A stretch of 64,000 nucleotides of DNA from Bacillus horti (GCF_030813115.1 NZ_JAUSTY010000024.1:1-64000); one strand, 5' to 3'. Shown: positions 44,638 to 55,104, numbered from the stretch's first letter. Made by a program: numbers and translations. The notes: a model not told the origin generated them from the letters alone.

Positions 44638-46245
44638 TTATCTCGGTTCATAGTAAACCCCTGTAGGCTCTACTCTAAATGTTTCATTGACTTCATATGA
44701 ATAAATTTGCGTAAAGAAGCTGGGTAGAATAAGATCGAATTCATAGTTGGAAATGTCAATATTCTCTACATCGCTATCGTGGAGCCATTGATCATCTTGA
44801 ATGGAGTGAGCGTATTGGAAATTAAGTGTACGAGTACTCTCGGAAATGTTGAAATCAGAAAATGCTCCATAAAACACCACTTTAGAGCCCTCAACTTCCT
44901 TTGATTTTCCTTCTAGAAGGAAATAACCGTTATGAGAATGCTCAATAGTATAGGAAGTAGGTAAAGAATCAAGCTCCTTTTTCTCAGATCGAATACGAAT
45001 AGTAGGGAGATCTCCGTGTTCTCCTTCAATAAACTCATCTACATAAAAAATCCAATGGAGGTAGCTGGCAAGCTCTCCTTCTTCAAGCTTTTCTAATGGT
45101 ACCCTAACCTCTATATCATGTAACAAGTGAGAACTATAACTGTTAATTATCAATTCTTCTAGATTTTCGTATACCATACTTTGGTTCACTTCTGTAACAA
45201 AAAATAATTTTGTTAAATCTTCACCTTGAGAAGTTATTAAATCGGCTCTATAATTTTGGTCTTCAAGGGACCAATTAAACTCGGCAAAACTCAAGATTTC
45301 TTGCTCGATGCTCTGATGTGAGGTAGCCTCAAAGAGAATAAAATCTTTATAAACGATCATTTTTTCAAAACGAATACGATGCCAAGGACTTATACTCAAA
45401 GTGCGTCCATTCATACGATATTCCTCTCCTAATGTAAGCTCAAATGGAATAGCTACTGGATCAGATTGCTTATTTGAACCGTAGGAGGTTTTCAGGGCTA
45501 TAGCTATATCCGAATCTGTTGGAAGAAGGGCCGCTGTAAAGCGTCCTCTTAAAGGCAAGTAACTGGCTTCAAGTAGAAAATATATCGCTTCTTCATCCTT
45601 CACTAAGTAGGATTCACTAAAGCTAGTATCGATAGAATATTCTTGGCTACTCTTACCATAGGAAACGCTAAGGTCAAGGAGTGCAGAGTGACTAATATGT
45701 ACAATATTCTCAGCTCCGAAAATTTGATCGGCTAGCTCCGTATCTATTTCAGGAATAATCCCGTGTAAATGAAGGGTTGGTGAATGACTATCCATATCTG
45801 TAAGCCAAAATCCTTCTGTATGAAACATAACGTCTATTTGCATGCTGTATCCCCGTGAGTTTGGTATAAGGTCGTAAACGGGAACTGGAAACTCAAAATC
45901 TAGAGGAAAGTACCTCCCTCCTTCATTTATCCTGCTAATGGAGCTAGTAATTTGAGTGAAAGCCTCCGGTACAGACTTATGCTCTTTCTGTAAATCATTT
46001 TGTGAGTTAAATTGTTCTTCCTCCCATTCTGCAACTTGCTGTGGGGACATAGCAGTGGGATAGCTAAGGTGTTCGGGTATGCCAAAGGATATATTTTGAT
46101 AAGAGCTTTCAATAGTAGCAGCTGGAGTAGCTGTAAGCTGATAGTATGAATTACTCTCTTTATTTGTTGTTAATTCACTAATAACAAGTACGCCTATGAC
46201 CAAAATAACTATTAATATAAGTGTTGTTTTCTTTGACAATCTCAT
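44638..46245 (-). CDS. Anchored extracytoplasmic protein, paralog 2 of 3
   Basis: 535 residues. Same plan as its neighbours: N-terminal helix (LILIVILVIGVLVISEL), acidic Thr/Ser-rich linker, then beta-rich domains; GRTLSISP..RFEKMIVYKDFILFEA near residue 279 and a final YYEPR. The three proteins share landmark positions to within a few residues, so they arose by duplication and have diverged. Function unknown. Confidence 0.72.
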   Translation of the reverse strand: MRLSKKTTLILIVILVIGVLVISELTTNKESNSYYQLTATPAATIESSYQNISFGIPEHLSYPTAMSPQQVAEWEEEQFNSQNDLQKEHKSVPEAFTQITSSISRINEGGRYFPLDFEFPVPVYDLIPNSRGYSMQIDVMFHTEGFWLTDMDSHSPTLHLHGIIPEIDTELADQIFGAENIVHISHSALLDLSVSYGKSSQEYSIDTSFSESYLVKDEEAIYFLLEASYLPLRGRFTAALLPTDSDIAIALKTSYGSNKQSDPVAIPFELTLGEEYRMNGRTLSISPWHRIRFEKMIVYKDFILFEATSHQSIEQEILSFAEFNWSLEDQNYRADLITSQGEDLTKLFFVTEVNQSMVYENLEELIINSYSSHLLHDIEVRVPLEKLEEGELASYLHWIFYVDEFIEGEHGDLPTIRIRSEKKELDSLPTSYTIEHSHNGYFLLEGKSKEVEGSKVVFYGAFSDFNISESTRTLNFQYAHSIQDDQWLHDSDVENIDISNYEFDLILPSFFTQIYSYEVNETFRVEPTGVYYEPR

Positions 46246-46325
46246 CTAAGATTCCTCCATTGGTTGTAATATGTCTATGTAATACGTGTACTGCTTTCCC
46301 TTTGTAACCTAGTAATAATGATTGC

Positions 46326-47918
46326 CTACCTTGGCTCGAAGTATCTCCCCGATTTATTTAAATTAAGGGAATAGTCGATTTCCTCTGAAGAGATTTCTGT
46401 GTAAAATTCAGGTAAAACAAGGTGGAACTCATACTCTGTGAAATCAATGTTTGCTTCCGCAAAATTGTTTATTCGTTTTCCATCCTTTTCTGCATGTGAA
46501 TATGTAAAATCTAAGGTGTATCGCTTTTCAGGAGTATTCCTGTAATCATAGCCTCCACTGTATACTATCCGGAGACCTTCTTCGTATGTCGACTTTCCCT
46601 CTAGACGAAAGAAATCTGTGTGAGAGTGATGAATCGTAAAGGAGGAAGTCAGAGCAACAAATTCTCGTTTCTCGCTCCTAAGTATAATTTTAGGGGGGGC
46701 AGTACTTGTACTAGATTCAATTCCATCAGTATGGAATGACCACCCAAGAAAGCTCGCTAAATGACCTTCCTCTATTTGTGCTATCGGGAGCTTAATTTCA
46801 AAATCATACATTAAATGCGCATCAAAGCTATGAATTGTTAGATCCTCAACTGAGTCCAACAAGTGTACGCCTTCTGTTATAAACATTAGTTTTGCTGGAT
46901 CTAGTGGATATAGTGAATTCGCTAAATACTGCTCTTTGCCATCTGACCAAATAAATCTAGCAGATATTAAGATTTCATGCTCTATACTTTGTTGAGGGGT
47001 AGCTTCAAAAAGAATAAACTGATCGTATTGAATAATACGATCCAAGCTAAGCTGATGTCTTGGACTCATAGTGAGAGCTCGACCAGAATGAAGATACTCT
47101 TCACCAAGGGTCTGATCCAAGGGAACAGAAATGGCATCAGAAAGATCCAGAGATCCAAAATCTGAACGGAAAGATAAATAGCTGTTAGAGCCTGCTGGAA
47201 GCATGACTGACAGGTATTCATCCTTTAAAGGAAAATGTAAGGTCTCTAACAAAAAATGAATAGACTCATTCTCCTTAACTAAATATGTATTTTTAAAATT
47301 GTGTTGTCTCTGAAACTCTGGAGTATCAAGATCGCTTGATAAAACAATAGATAATGGAGAGAAATTTGAAGCAAAGTTTACTTCCTTATCTGGAAATAGT
47401 AATTTGACAGGCTCATTGACAAGTGTATCAGGGATAGAACCATGTAAATGTAGCGCTTTTTCTCCATTTATATCGGTTAGCCACACTCCCTCAGCCTGGA
47501 ACGTGACGATACTATTAGGAATATGCTGTTCGGGAAGTAGCTGAAAAAGAGGAACTTGAAATTCAAAATCAAGCTCATGGTAGCTTCCAGTTTCACTTAC
47601 TGTTTGCAACGAATCATTTAAACGAATGAATAGGCTAGGAACTTCTTTTCTAGAATGTAGTTCTTTTTCCCTTGTCCTCTTTTGACTGGTTATCCAGTCC
47701 GTTGCTTGTTGCTCGGAAATAGAAGTCGGAAAGGCAAGACTATTAAAGTGATCTGCCTGATTTAGCATTTCTTCATATGTATGTTCAATAGAAGCCTCTG
47801 AAGTAATCTGAAGCTGATAAAATGAATTGCTATCTTTAGTCCCTGTCATTTCATTGAATAGTAACAATAGACCAATTAAGCTAAGCACAATAATAACTGT
47901 GGTTTTTCGTGATTTCAT
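46326..47918 (-). CDS. Anchored extracytoplasmic protein, paralog 1 of 3
   Basis: 530 residues, first gene of the operon. N-terminal helix (VIIVLSLIGLLLLFNEM), then the same extracellular plan, with GRALTMSP..LDRIIQYDQFILFEA near residue 278 and RYFEPR at the C-terminus. More diverged from paralogs 2 and 3 in the central block (LD for FE). A lone anchor and no lipobox suggest a membrane-tethered rather than a released protein. Function unknown. Confidence 0.72.
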   Translation of the reverse strand: MKSRKTTVIIVLSLIGLLLLFNEMTGTKDSNSFYQLQITSEASIEHTYEEMLNQADHFNSLAFPTSISEQQATDWITSQKRTREKELHSRKEVPSLFIRLNDSLQTVSETGSYHELDFEFQVPLFQLLPEQHIPNSIVTFQAEGVWLTDINGEKALHLHGSIPDTLVNEPVKLLFPDKEVNFASNFSPLSIVLSSDLDTPEFQRQHNFKNTYLVKENESIHFLLETLHFPLKDEYLSVMLPAGSNSYLSFRSDFGSLDLSDAISVPLDQTLGEEYLHSGRALTMSPRHQLSLDRIIQYDQFILFEATPQQSIEHEILISARFIWSDGKEQYLANSLYPLDPAKLMFITEGVHLLDSVEDLTIHSFDAHLMYDFEIKLPIAQIEEGHLASFLGWSFHTDGIESSTSTAPPKIILRSEKREFVALTSSFTIHHSHTDFFRLEGKSTYEEGLRIVYSGGYDYRNTPEKRYTLDFTYSHAEKDGKRINNFAEANIDFTEYEFHLVLPEFYTEISSEEIDYSLNLNKSGRYFEPR

Positions 47919-48055
47919 AAAAGCACCTTCCCAAGTTATAGGAGCTATTAAATGGCTCTATCATTTTTTATATAAAAGCATGAAGAAATAAGTAGTTCTG
48001 ACAAAATTCAACACCTGTCATTATATCATAATAAAAGTTTTCATCGAACCCTTCT

Positions 48056-48082
48056 ATCAAAAAAAGCACCTACAAGGTGCTT
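48056..48082 (-). terminator. Terminator of the truncated haemoglobin gene
   Basis: On the minus strand AAGCACCT-TGT-AGGTGCTT is followed by a T-run. Confidence 0.88.
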
Positions 48083-48181
48083 GTATGATCTATCAAAGCT
48101 GGGTGTTCATATTGTTAGCCACGCTATTCAGCTGTTCAGCATGTTTGAGCAATCATTATATTTTAGCTGGTTAGCGGTTAG

Positions 48182-48568
48182 CTATTCAGGAGTATTCATC
48201 ATATGGTAAGCCGTAGTGGTGAATCTAGAAAGCATCTCGTCCTTTACCTGTTTATCAAGCTCCATCTGGTCTAAGGTTTCATGCATGCAGGCTAGCCATG
48301 CTTTGGCCCTAGTAGGTGTAATTTCAAAGGGAAGATGTCTAGCACGTAACATAGGATGACCATACTCTTGGCTATACAATGGGGGCCCGCCAAAAAACTG
48401 GGATAGAAATTTATACTGTTTTTCTGCGGTCAGCGTTAGATCATCAGGAAAAATAGGGGCAAGATCTGGATGCTTGGCTACTTTATCATAGAAAAGGGTG
48501 ACAAGCTTCTGAAGAGTAGCTTCTCCTCCCATTCTTATATATAATGTATTTTCGGGTGTATTCATCAT
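48182..48568 (-). CDS. yjbI: Truncated haemoglobin, group II (YjbI)
   Basis: 128 residues from the ATG at 48568, 4-5 nt after AAAGGAG. The 2/2 globin pattern is visible: LYIRMGGEATLQKLVTLFYDKV, PDLAPIFPDD, KYKFLSQFFGG-like E-helix stretch, and the proximal heme His in ARHLPFEI (about residue 75). Likely an oxygen- or peroxide-reactive heme protein. In B. subtilis yjbI is near yjbL-yjbM, as here. Confidence 0.93.
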   Translation of the reverse strand: MMNTPENTLYIRMGGEATLQKLVTLFYDKVAKHPDLAPIFPDDLTLTAEKQYKFLSQFFGGPPLYSQEYGHPMLRARHLPFEITPTRAKAWLACMHETLDQMELDKQVKDEMLSRFTTTAYHMMNTPE

Positions 48569-48637
48569 AAAGCTCCTTTCATTAAACATATGAATCCCCA
48601 CATTTTTTTGCTAAAATAACGGTAGGAGGGATACATT

Positions 48638-49069
48638 ATGAGTAACTTACATTTTATCATAGAAAAGCTAGAAGAGAAGAATAACATGCTGTGCTTATGC
48701 TATTTCAAGCCAGATGTTTACAATAGCCTCCAAGAGGTAGAAGAGTGGCAGCCGGAAAAAAGACTGCTTATGGATTCAGACAAGAAGCAGCTTGTTTATA
48801 TTATAGATACACCTTCGGGATGGGAGTACATTCGCTTTCCTATAGAACTGTGGAAAACGGTTGATCAGGCGCTAGTGAAGGAGCAGGATTTTCTTCTCGT
48901 GACGTCAGTGACCGAAAGCGGAGAAGCCCATAAATCCTTTATCCTTAAGGATTTTCGCAAAGAGGCTGTGGATCTTATCTTGAACATGAGAAACAATGCA
49001 AACTACGGCGAGGACATGTCTGAGCTTGTAGAGGAGCATTTCGAACAGGTGCTGAACAATCATACATAA
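48638..49069 (+). CDS. UPF0738 family protein (YjbL-like)
   Basis: 143 residues, soluble, no signal or membrane segment; mixed alpha/beta prediction. Assigned by size and position between yjbI and yjbM as in B. subtilis (YjbL, UPF0738). Function unknown. GGAGGG precedes the ATG, and the alarmone synthetase gene starts 14 nt after its stop, so they are probably co-transcribed. Confidence 0.65.
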   Translation: MSNLHFIIEKLEEKNNMLCLCYFKPDVYNSLQEVEEWQPEKRLLMDSDKKQLVYIIDTPSGWEYIRFPIELWKTVDQALVKEQDFLLVTSVTESGEAHKSFILKDFRKEAVDLILNMRNNANYGEDMSELVEEHFEQVLNNHT

Positions 49070-49083
49070 CGGGGGAGTAAGGG

Positions 49084-49740
49084 ATGAATGATAATCAGTT
49101 TAATGCTGAATTTAATGCAGAGCTTATCCCCTTTAAGCAGGCCGTAGAGGAATTGAAAATAAAGTTTAAAGGGATTAAGCAGGAATATGTGAGTATGGGC
49201 ATCCATTCACCCATTGAATTTGTGATGGGAAGAGTAAAGCCTGTTCCAAGTATTTTGCAGAAGGCGGCACGGAAGAATATTGATAACTCTGAGATTTTTA
49301 CCCGAATGAAGGATATAGCAGGGATTCGAATTATCTGTCCCTTTGTGGATGATATATATGCGGTTGTCCAGCTCATCAAACAGCGTAATGATATGCGTGT
49401 ATTAGGCGAAAAGGATTACGTACATAGTCAGAAGCATAGCGGTTATCGGAGCTATCATTATGTTATTGAATACCCAATTCAAAGTGTTTCGGGTCCTAGA
49501 AATCTGCTTGTTGAAATTCAGATCAGAACGCTAAGTATGAATTTTTGGGCTACGATTGAGCATTCCTTAAATTATAAATATGGTGGAGAGATTCCTATGC
49601 CGATTCAGAAACGATTACAGCGCTCGGCAGAGGCAGCGTTCCTGCTTGATGAGGAGATGTCTAAAATCAAGGATGAGATACAGGAAGCTCAAAAGATATT
49701 CTCCAAAAAGGCTAGAGAAAATAACGGGAAACAAAAATAG
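49084..49740 (+). CDS. relQ: Small alarmone synthetase RelQ (YjbM/SAS1)
   Basis: 218 residues, single synthetase domain without the hydrolase or regulatory parts of Rel. Motifs: RMKDIAGIRIICPF, EKDYVHSQKHSGYRSYHYVI (about 113-132; substrate binding), and VEIQIRTLSMNFWATIEHSLNYKYG (about 144-168). It makes (p)ppGpp from GTP/GDP and ATP in the cytosol. The lysine-rich C-terminal helix is normal for RelQ. Followed 12 nt later by nadK, a conserved Firmicute pairing. Confidence 0.95.
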   Translation: MNDNQFNAEFNAELIPFKQAVEELKIKFKGIKQEYVSMGIHSPIEFVMGRVKPVPSILQKAARKNIDNSEIFTRMKDIAGIRIICPFVDDIYAVVQLIKQRNDMRVLGEKDYVHSQKHSGYRSYHYVIEYPIQSVSGPRNLLVEIQIRTLSMNFWATIEHSLNYKYGGEIPMPIQKRLQRSAEAAFLLDEEMSKIKDEIQEAQKIFSKKARENNGKQK

Positions 49741-49761
49741 GAAACAAAATAGGTGGCGCTT

Positions 49762-50592
49762 ATGAAATTTGCTGTAATATCTCGTGGAGATGAATTATCA
49801 AACCAATTGAAAAATGAAATGGATCAACGTTTAGCTCAAGTAAATTTAACACAGGATGAACACAATCCGGATATTGTCATTACTGTAGGAGGGGATGGAA
49901 CGCTACTTGAGGCGTTTCATCGCTATGTTCATCGCTTAGAGCAAACCTCATTTGTTGGGATTCATACTGGGCACTTGGGCTTTTATGCTGACTGGCAGCC
50001 GCATGAAATCGATATGCTTATTCGTTTGATTGGGGCTTCAGCAGGAGAGCAAAAGGATGGGTCCTGTTTATCTGGCCAGTCAGTCTATTATCCATTGTTA
50101 GAGGTGATTATCCACCACACGGATGAGAAGGAAGAGCGTTTTTTAGCGTTGAATGAATGTACAGTGAAAACGTCTGAGGGCTCTTTAGTAATGGATATTG
50201 AAGTGAATGATGAGCATTTTGAGACCTTCCGAGGGGATGGCTTATGTATTTCAACACCTTCAGGAAGTACTGCGTATAACAAAAGTTTAGGTGGAGCAAT
50301 TGTACATCCTGCTCTGCCGGCAATTCAGTTGGCTGAAATGGCATCTATTAATAACCGCGTTTATCGTACGATTGGCTCACCGTTAATTTTTCCTGAGCAC
50401 CATAGATGTACGTTAAAGCCCATTAATGAACGATCTTATCAAATCACATTAGATCATCTATCATTTTTGGAGCAAAATGTAGATAAAATAGTGTTTCGTG
50501 TAGCTCCAGAAAAGGTATGCTTCGCTCGCTATCAGCGTTTTCCTTTTTGGAAACGGGTGAAGGAGTCCTTTATATCAGAGAACAGAGGATAG
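49762..50592 (+). CDS. nadK: NAD kinase
   Basis: 276 residues from the ATG at 49762; the GTG at 49753 overlaps the AGGTGG ribosome site. [14 protein letters not shown] (about 40-53) and [23 protein letters not shown] (split: RGDGLCIS and TPSGSTAYN, about 155-175) are the ATP- and NAD-binding motifs. It phosphorylates NAD to NADP. Matches B. subtilis NadF/YjbN in size. Its stop is 1 nt from the next ATG. Confidence 0.95.
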   Translation: MKFAVISRGDELSNQLKNEMDQRLAQVNLTQDEHNPDIVITVGGDGTLLEAFHRYVHRLEQTSFVGIHTGHLGFYADWQPHEIDMLIRLIGASAGEQKDGSCLSGQSVYYPLLEVIIHHTDEKEERFLALNECTVKTSEGSLVMDIEVNDEHFETFRGDGLCISTPSGSTAYNKSLGGAIVHPALPAIQLAEMASINNRVYRTIGSPLIFPEHHRCTLKPINERSYQITLDHLSFLEQNVDKIVFRVAPEKVCFARYQRFPFWKRVKESFISENRG

Positions 50593-50593
50593 T

Positions 50594-51523
50594 ATGGATA
50601 AGAATATAAAGGAATCTAATAATCAAAATAACCACAAGCTCACTTTCACTGTAAAGCAGGGGCAGGAAGGATTGCTGAGAGAGTTTTTATTAGAACATCA
50701 GCAGCTTTCTAGAAAGAGCTTGAGTCAGATCAAGCACAAAGGGGACTTGAAGCTGAACGGGCAAAGTGTTACCGTCCGGGCAGTTGTTAAGGAAGGGGAT
50801 CAAGTGGAGGTCATTTATCCTGTTGAGCAAGGGAGTGCTTACCTACATCCAGAGCCTATCCCCCTTGAAATTTTGTTTGAGGACGAATATATCATGCTCA
50901 TTAATAAGCCTCCCGGAATGTGTGTACATCCTACTTTTTCAAATCTAAGTGGGACATTAGCTAACGGAGTGCTTTATTATTGGCAGCAGAAGGGACTACA
51001 GCAAACGTTTCATCCTGTTAATCGGATTGATAAGGATACATCAGGTATTGTCCTTATTGCTCAAAATAAATACAGTCATCAGCAGCTATCAATTGAGCAA
51101 AAGAAGGGAGCCCTGAAAAGGAAGTACTACGCATGTGTCCACGGAATAATTAAGCAGGAAAAAGGCACAATTGATACACCTATCGGTCGAAGCCCCGACT
51201 CTATCATTACCCGAGAGGTTCGTGAGGATGGACAGCACGCGATAACTCATTTCAAGGTCCTTAGAAGATTTGCAGATTACACTTGGGTTGAGATCGAGCT
51301 TGAAACAGGTCGGACTCATCAGATCAGAGTTCATTTCAGCTCTATAGGTCATCCCTTGCTAGGGGATGATTTGTATGGGGGAAGAAGAGACAAGATTCAG
51401 CGGCAGGCATTACATGCCTATTATACAAGCTTCCTGCATCCAGCAAGTAAGAGTACAGTGATTTATGAAGCTCCATTGGCACAGGATATGGAAATGTTGT
51501 TACAAAAAAAGACTAGCCCTTAA
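50594..51523 (+). CDS. RluA-family pseudouridine synthase (YjbO-like)
   Basis: 309 residues. An N-terminal S4-like RNA-binding part (SRKSLSQIKHKGDLKLNG, about 38-55) is followed by the catalytic domain with HPVNRIDKDTSGIVLIA (catalytic Asp about 145) and GRTHQIRVH (about 236-244). It modifies uridine in rRNA or tRNA. Directly follows nadK by 1 nt, as yjbO follows yjbN in B. subtilis. A short AGACTAG/CTAGTCT dyad overlaps the end of the gene. Confidence 0.9.
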   Translation: MDKNIKESNNQNNHKLTFTVKQGQEGLLREFLLEHQQLSRKSLSQIKHKGDLKLNGQSVTVRAVVKEGDQVEVIYPVEQGSAYLHPEPIPLEILFEDEYIMLINKPPGMCVHPTFSNLSGTLANGVLYYWQQKGLQQTFHPVNRIDKDTSGIVLIAQNKYSHQQLSIEQKKGALKRKYYACVHGIIKQEKGTIDTPIGRSPDSIITREVREDGQHAITHFKVLRRFADYTWVEIELETGRTHQIRVHFSSIGHPLLGDDLYGGRRDKIQRQALHAYYTSFLHPASKSTVIYEAPLAQDMEMLLQKKTSP

Positions 51524-51639
51524 TGGACTAGTCTACCGGAAACCTGAGAGTTATTTTTGATTCAAAATGTTCATGCTCCTGTTGCTTAAGTGCTAAATGC
51601 TAGTATGACTGATCCAAATGAAAACGAACTTATCAGGTG

Positions 51640-54600
51640 CTAAATATTTAATATCTCCCTAATCTCCTGTTCAGTTATTGATGAGATGGCTTGGTCCCCT
51701 GATTGAAGGACTGTTTCTATCAATTCTTTCTTGTTTTGCTGTAGCTCATAGATTTTTTCCTCAATGGTACCATGGGTAACCAATCTGATAACCTGCACAA
51801 CATTTTTTTGACCCATACGGTGAGCTCTTCCTGCAGCTTGCTCCTCAACTGCTGGATTCCACCACAGGTCATACAGGATCACGGTATCTGCCCCTGTCAA
51901 GTTGAGTCCTGTATTCCCTGCCTTTAGAGAAATAAGAAAAATATCAGCATCCCCTTGATTAAAGCTGTCAACCAGCTTAACTCGCTCTTTTGGTGCGGTT
52001 TGACCATCCAAATAGAAAAATTTCATACCGGAGTGTGCTAATTGTTCTTTAATAATTGTGAGCATACTCGTGAATTGTGAAAAAACTAACATGCGTTTCC
52101 CATTTTCTACTGCATTTTGTACAATCTCCATTAACTGCTGTAGCTTTCCTGAATCACCCTTAAAATCTTCTATAAACAGTGAAGGATGGCAGCACAATTG
52201 ACGGAGTCTCGTCAAGCCAGCCAAGATTTTCATGCGGCTTTTCTGAAAGCCTTCCCCTTGAAGTGCCTCCTGTGATTCCTTGCGGATTCTATCCAAATAA
52301 GTTATATACAATTTTTTTTGTTGATCCGTTAGCTCGGAATAGGTAACTGTTTCAATTTTATCAGGCAATTCCTTTAAGACATCCTTCTTTACTCTGCGTA
52401 ATAAAAATGGGCGAATCATCCTTGATACCTTTTCAGACTCAAGTTGACGAAAATCCTTCTGATTAGGAAAGAAGTCCGGCATGATTGTTTGAAAAATGGA
52501 CCACAGCTCATCAATTGAATTTTCTATCGGTGTCCCGCTAAGTGCAAAGCGAGTCTCTGATGTAATCTCTCTGACTACCTTGGCTGTTTTTGTTGTATGA
52601 TTTTTTATTGTTTGCGCTTCATCTATGATCAGTGTGCTGAATCCCTGCTCTTTATAGTAATCTATATCCTGTCTTAATGTTGGATACGAAGTTATCCAAA
52701 CATCTGGAACGACATTATTTTGCAATCGTTCCACTCGTTCCTGCGGCTTGCCAATCATCACCTGCGTCGTTAATGATGGTGCAAACTTTTGGAATTCATT
52801 TTTCCAGTTATACACTAGCGATGCAGGAGCAACAATTAAAGCTGGCTTAGTATCCTTGTGCTCACTTTTTTCAGATAATATAAAGGCAATACTTTGCAAG
52901 GTTTTCCCTAGCCCCATATCGTCTGCCAGGATGCCTCCAAGTCGATACTGTTTTAGCACCTTAAACCATTGGAAGCCATGGATCTGATAATCTCTAAGCT
53001 CCGCCTGAAGTATTTCAGGAATGTTGAATTCCAACTCCTCAGGGTTTTTCAAACGACTTATCAGCTGACGAAACTTCTTTCCATATTTTGTATTTCTTTT
53101 TTCTCTATCAATCAGTTCATCAAGCTGCATTCCTCTATGTACTGGAAGCTGAATGGTTTCCTGATGCAGCTGTGATGGTTTGATCTTTAAGTCTTGAAAC
53201 ATGCCTTGAATGGTATGAAACTCTTCAGATCCCAACGCTACAAATGCGCCATTTGGAAGTCGATAGTATTTCTTCTTTTCAACTATAGATAGCAATATTT
53301 GTCTGATATCTTCCTGCTCAATCCCTTCCATTTCAAAGCTTACCTCAAGCCAGTTGCCCGTTGAGTCAATATCAACTTTTGTAGTAGGTGTGCTCCAATT
53401 TGGTAAAATCAATTGTTTTACGGCACTCGTCAAGTGTATTTCCACTTTGTCTTCTAGCTGTGGAAGGAAAACATATAAAAACTCAAAAATCTTTTCTTCT
53501 CCTTCCAGGTATAAAACTTTCCCATTATATCTTAATGATGTAGCTTCGATCACATGCATGACAGCCTGTTCCTGCTCTGAGTCCCTCATCAAAATCGGAC
53601 CGTCTTTACCGAGAACGGGGTCAAATGGATCCAGCTTATTTTCACCATAATAAAAGGCCAAGGTTACGTGGAGAAGATGATCAATACGATCAATATAAAG
53701 TCTTGCTTGAAGAGGAAATTTGGCGACATTGTTTGATACGTTTTCAGCAATCTCCAATTTACCAATCTTTGCAATCCTCGGTACGACTTGAGAGATAAAC
53801 GGTTCAATTTGGATCATATCAATGGGCATCAAGGGGTTGCTTGACTGATTGACTATTTTCTTCAGTTCCTTTATGAGCAGATGCTGTTCATCAGATACCT
53901 TGTAAAAGCGATTCTCTGTGATAATATACCCATATAAATCCAAGTATTTAAGAGCATGTAGCTCTGTTAAATCTAGTTGATAATTATCAGCTTTTCCCTT
54001 TTCTAAGCGAAGTGTAAAAGGGAGATCTGTTTGATAAATGTTAATATGTGTATAGGCTTGTCCATCCATCTCAAAGTGAATCGTTCTGTCCTTAAACCTT
54101 GCAAGTAGAGTATCGGTAACCATCGGAGGAATAAAAAGAATTCGCTCAGCTGTTGAACCGTAGCCTCGATTAAACCTATCTTGGAGTTCCTGGTAGACCT
54201 CCTCGTATTTAACCGCATCTAGCAAAAGATTAATAATCTCTTGGTCCTCCTCCGTAAACTGCTGTTCCGTCGGATCATAGGTGAAGCTTTTGGTAAAAGC
54301 GTACTGTGCTTGTAATCTGATGGCATCAAGGAATTCTTTTATTTTCTTCACAACATAGGTGCGTTTTTCCCCTACCTTCATTTCCAAAGTAATAATTTGC
54401 TTTGAAGTGTAGTATGGCTTATTGATCTGGACGATCCATTCCACCATTAATGGGGTCCTGGTGCTCTCATTCTTCTGATTAGCCCCCCGTAGCGGAAAAC
54501 TAGAAAAGGCTTGAATAAATTGATTAGTCAATTGCTTGGCATGGATGGCTTGTCTTTCCTCCTTCTGTCTTTCTAGCTCCTGCTGTCTCAACAGCCAAAG

Positions 54601-54951
54601 ATCCTGCTTACTTTGCTTCCAACTAAATAGGTCTTGGTTATTTTGAGATGCATGAGATAACTGAGTTTTTTTCTGAGTACTTTGATAAATGTGGATCAGG
54701 ACAGCGGCAATATGTTTACAATCATTATAGTATTGATCATAGGCAGGGCAATTGCACTCTGAAGATACGCCAAAGTCATCCGCTTCAATCGTTACAGTAT
54801 ATGATTTTGATCCTTTTACTTTCGCAGTCCATATATTTCTTACTGAATCATGAGCTATATCTCTGACACGGCCTTCATCGTAGTAGCCGAGCCCGCGTTT
54901 GTAGATTGTACTAGTAAACATTTCTTTTATTTCTGCTAATGTTAAGTACAC
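51640..54951 (-). CDS. SWIM-domain SNF2-family helicase
   Basis: 1103 residues. N-terminal SWIM zinc finger CNCPAYDQYYNDCKHIAAV (about 62-80, CxC...CxH), an unassigned middle part (about 150-600, SNF2-associated), then a full SNF2 motor: DDMGLGKT (Walker A, about 675), IIDEAQTIK (DEAQ rather than DEAH, about 780), SGTPIENS, and in the second lobe GNTGLNLTGADTVI, WWNPAVEEQAAGRAHRMGQ. Such proteins remodel protein-nucleic-acid complexes; B. subtilis YwqA is the nearest parallel I know. Transcribed opposite to the yjb genes, which it separates from prpE. Confidence 0.9.
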   Translation of the reverse strand: MYLTLAEIKEMFTSTIYKRGLGYYDEGRVRDIAHDSVRNIWTAKVKGSKSYTVTIEADDFGVSSECNCPAYDQYYNDCKHIAAVLIHIYQSTQKKTQLSHASQNNQDLFSWKQSKQDLWLLRQQELERQKEERQAIHAKQLTNQFIQAFSSFPLRGANQKNESTRTPLMVEWIVQINKPYYTSKQIITLEMKVGEKRTYVVKKIKEFLDAIRLQAQYAFTKSFTYDPTEQQFTEEDQEIINLLLDAVKYEEVYQELQDRFNRGYGSTAERILFIPPMVTDTLLARFKDRTIHFEMDGQAYTHINIYQTDLPFTLRLEKGKADNYQLDLTELHALKYLDLYGYIITENRFYKVSDEQHLLIKELKKIVNQSSNPLMPIDMIQIEPFISQVVPRIAKIGKLEIAENVSNNVAKFPLQARLYIDRIDHLLHVTLAFYYGENKLDPFDPVLGKDGPILMRDSEQEQAVMHVIEATSLRYNGKVLYLEGEEKIFEFLYVFLPQLEDKVEIHLTSAVKQLILPNWSTPTTKVDIDSTGNWLEVSFEMEGIEQEDIRQILLSIVEKKKYYRLPNGAFVALGSEEFHTIQGMFQDLKIKPSQLHQETIQLPVHRGMQLDELIDREKRNTKYGKKFRQLISRLKNPEELEFNIPEILQAELRDYQIHGFQWFKVLKQYRLGGILADDMGLGKTLQSIAFILSEKSEHKDTKPALIVAPASLVYNWKNEFQKFAPSLTTQVMIGKPQERVERLQNNVVPDVWITSYPTLRQDIDYYKEQGFSTLIIDEAQTIKNHTTKTAKVVREITSETRFALSGTPIENSIDELWSIFQTIMPDFFPNQKDFRQLESEKVSRMIRPFLLRRVKKDVLKELPDKIETVTYSELTDQQKKLYITYLDRIRKESQEALQGEGFQKSRMKILAGLTRLRQLCCHPSLFIEDFKGDSGKLQQLMEIVQNAVENGKRMLVFSQFTSMLTIIKEQLAHSGMKFFYLDGQTAPKERVKLVDSFNQGDADIFLISLKAGNTGLNLTGADTVILYDLWWNPAVEEQAAGRAHRMGQKNVVQVIRLVTHGTIEEKIYELQQNKKELIETVLQSGDQAISSITEQEIREILNI

Positions 54952-55104
54952 AAGATTACCTCCATGTAAATCTAAAGAAAATGAGTAAATGTCGATATTC
55001 TAATTCTATCATAATGTTTTCTGAATGCCTTGCTAAGTATTTTTCATCCCCAGTATAGCGCCACCACCTGTTCGGTTTAATGAGGAGGAGCTGGAATGAG
55101 TAAA

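Noticed and set aside
51510-51534. Terminator after the pseudouridine synthase gene
   Set aside because: The 7-bp dyad overlaps the coding end and has no T-run; kept only as a remark in the gene entry.
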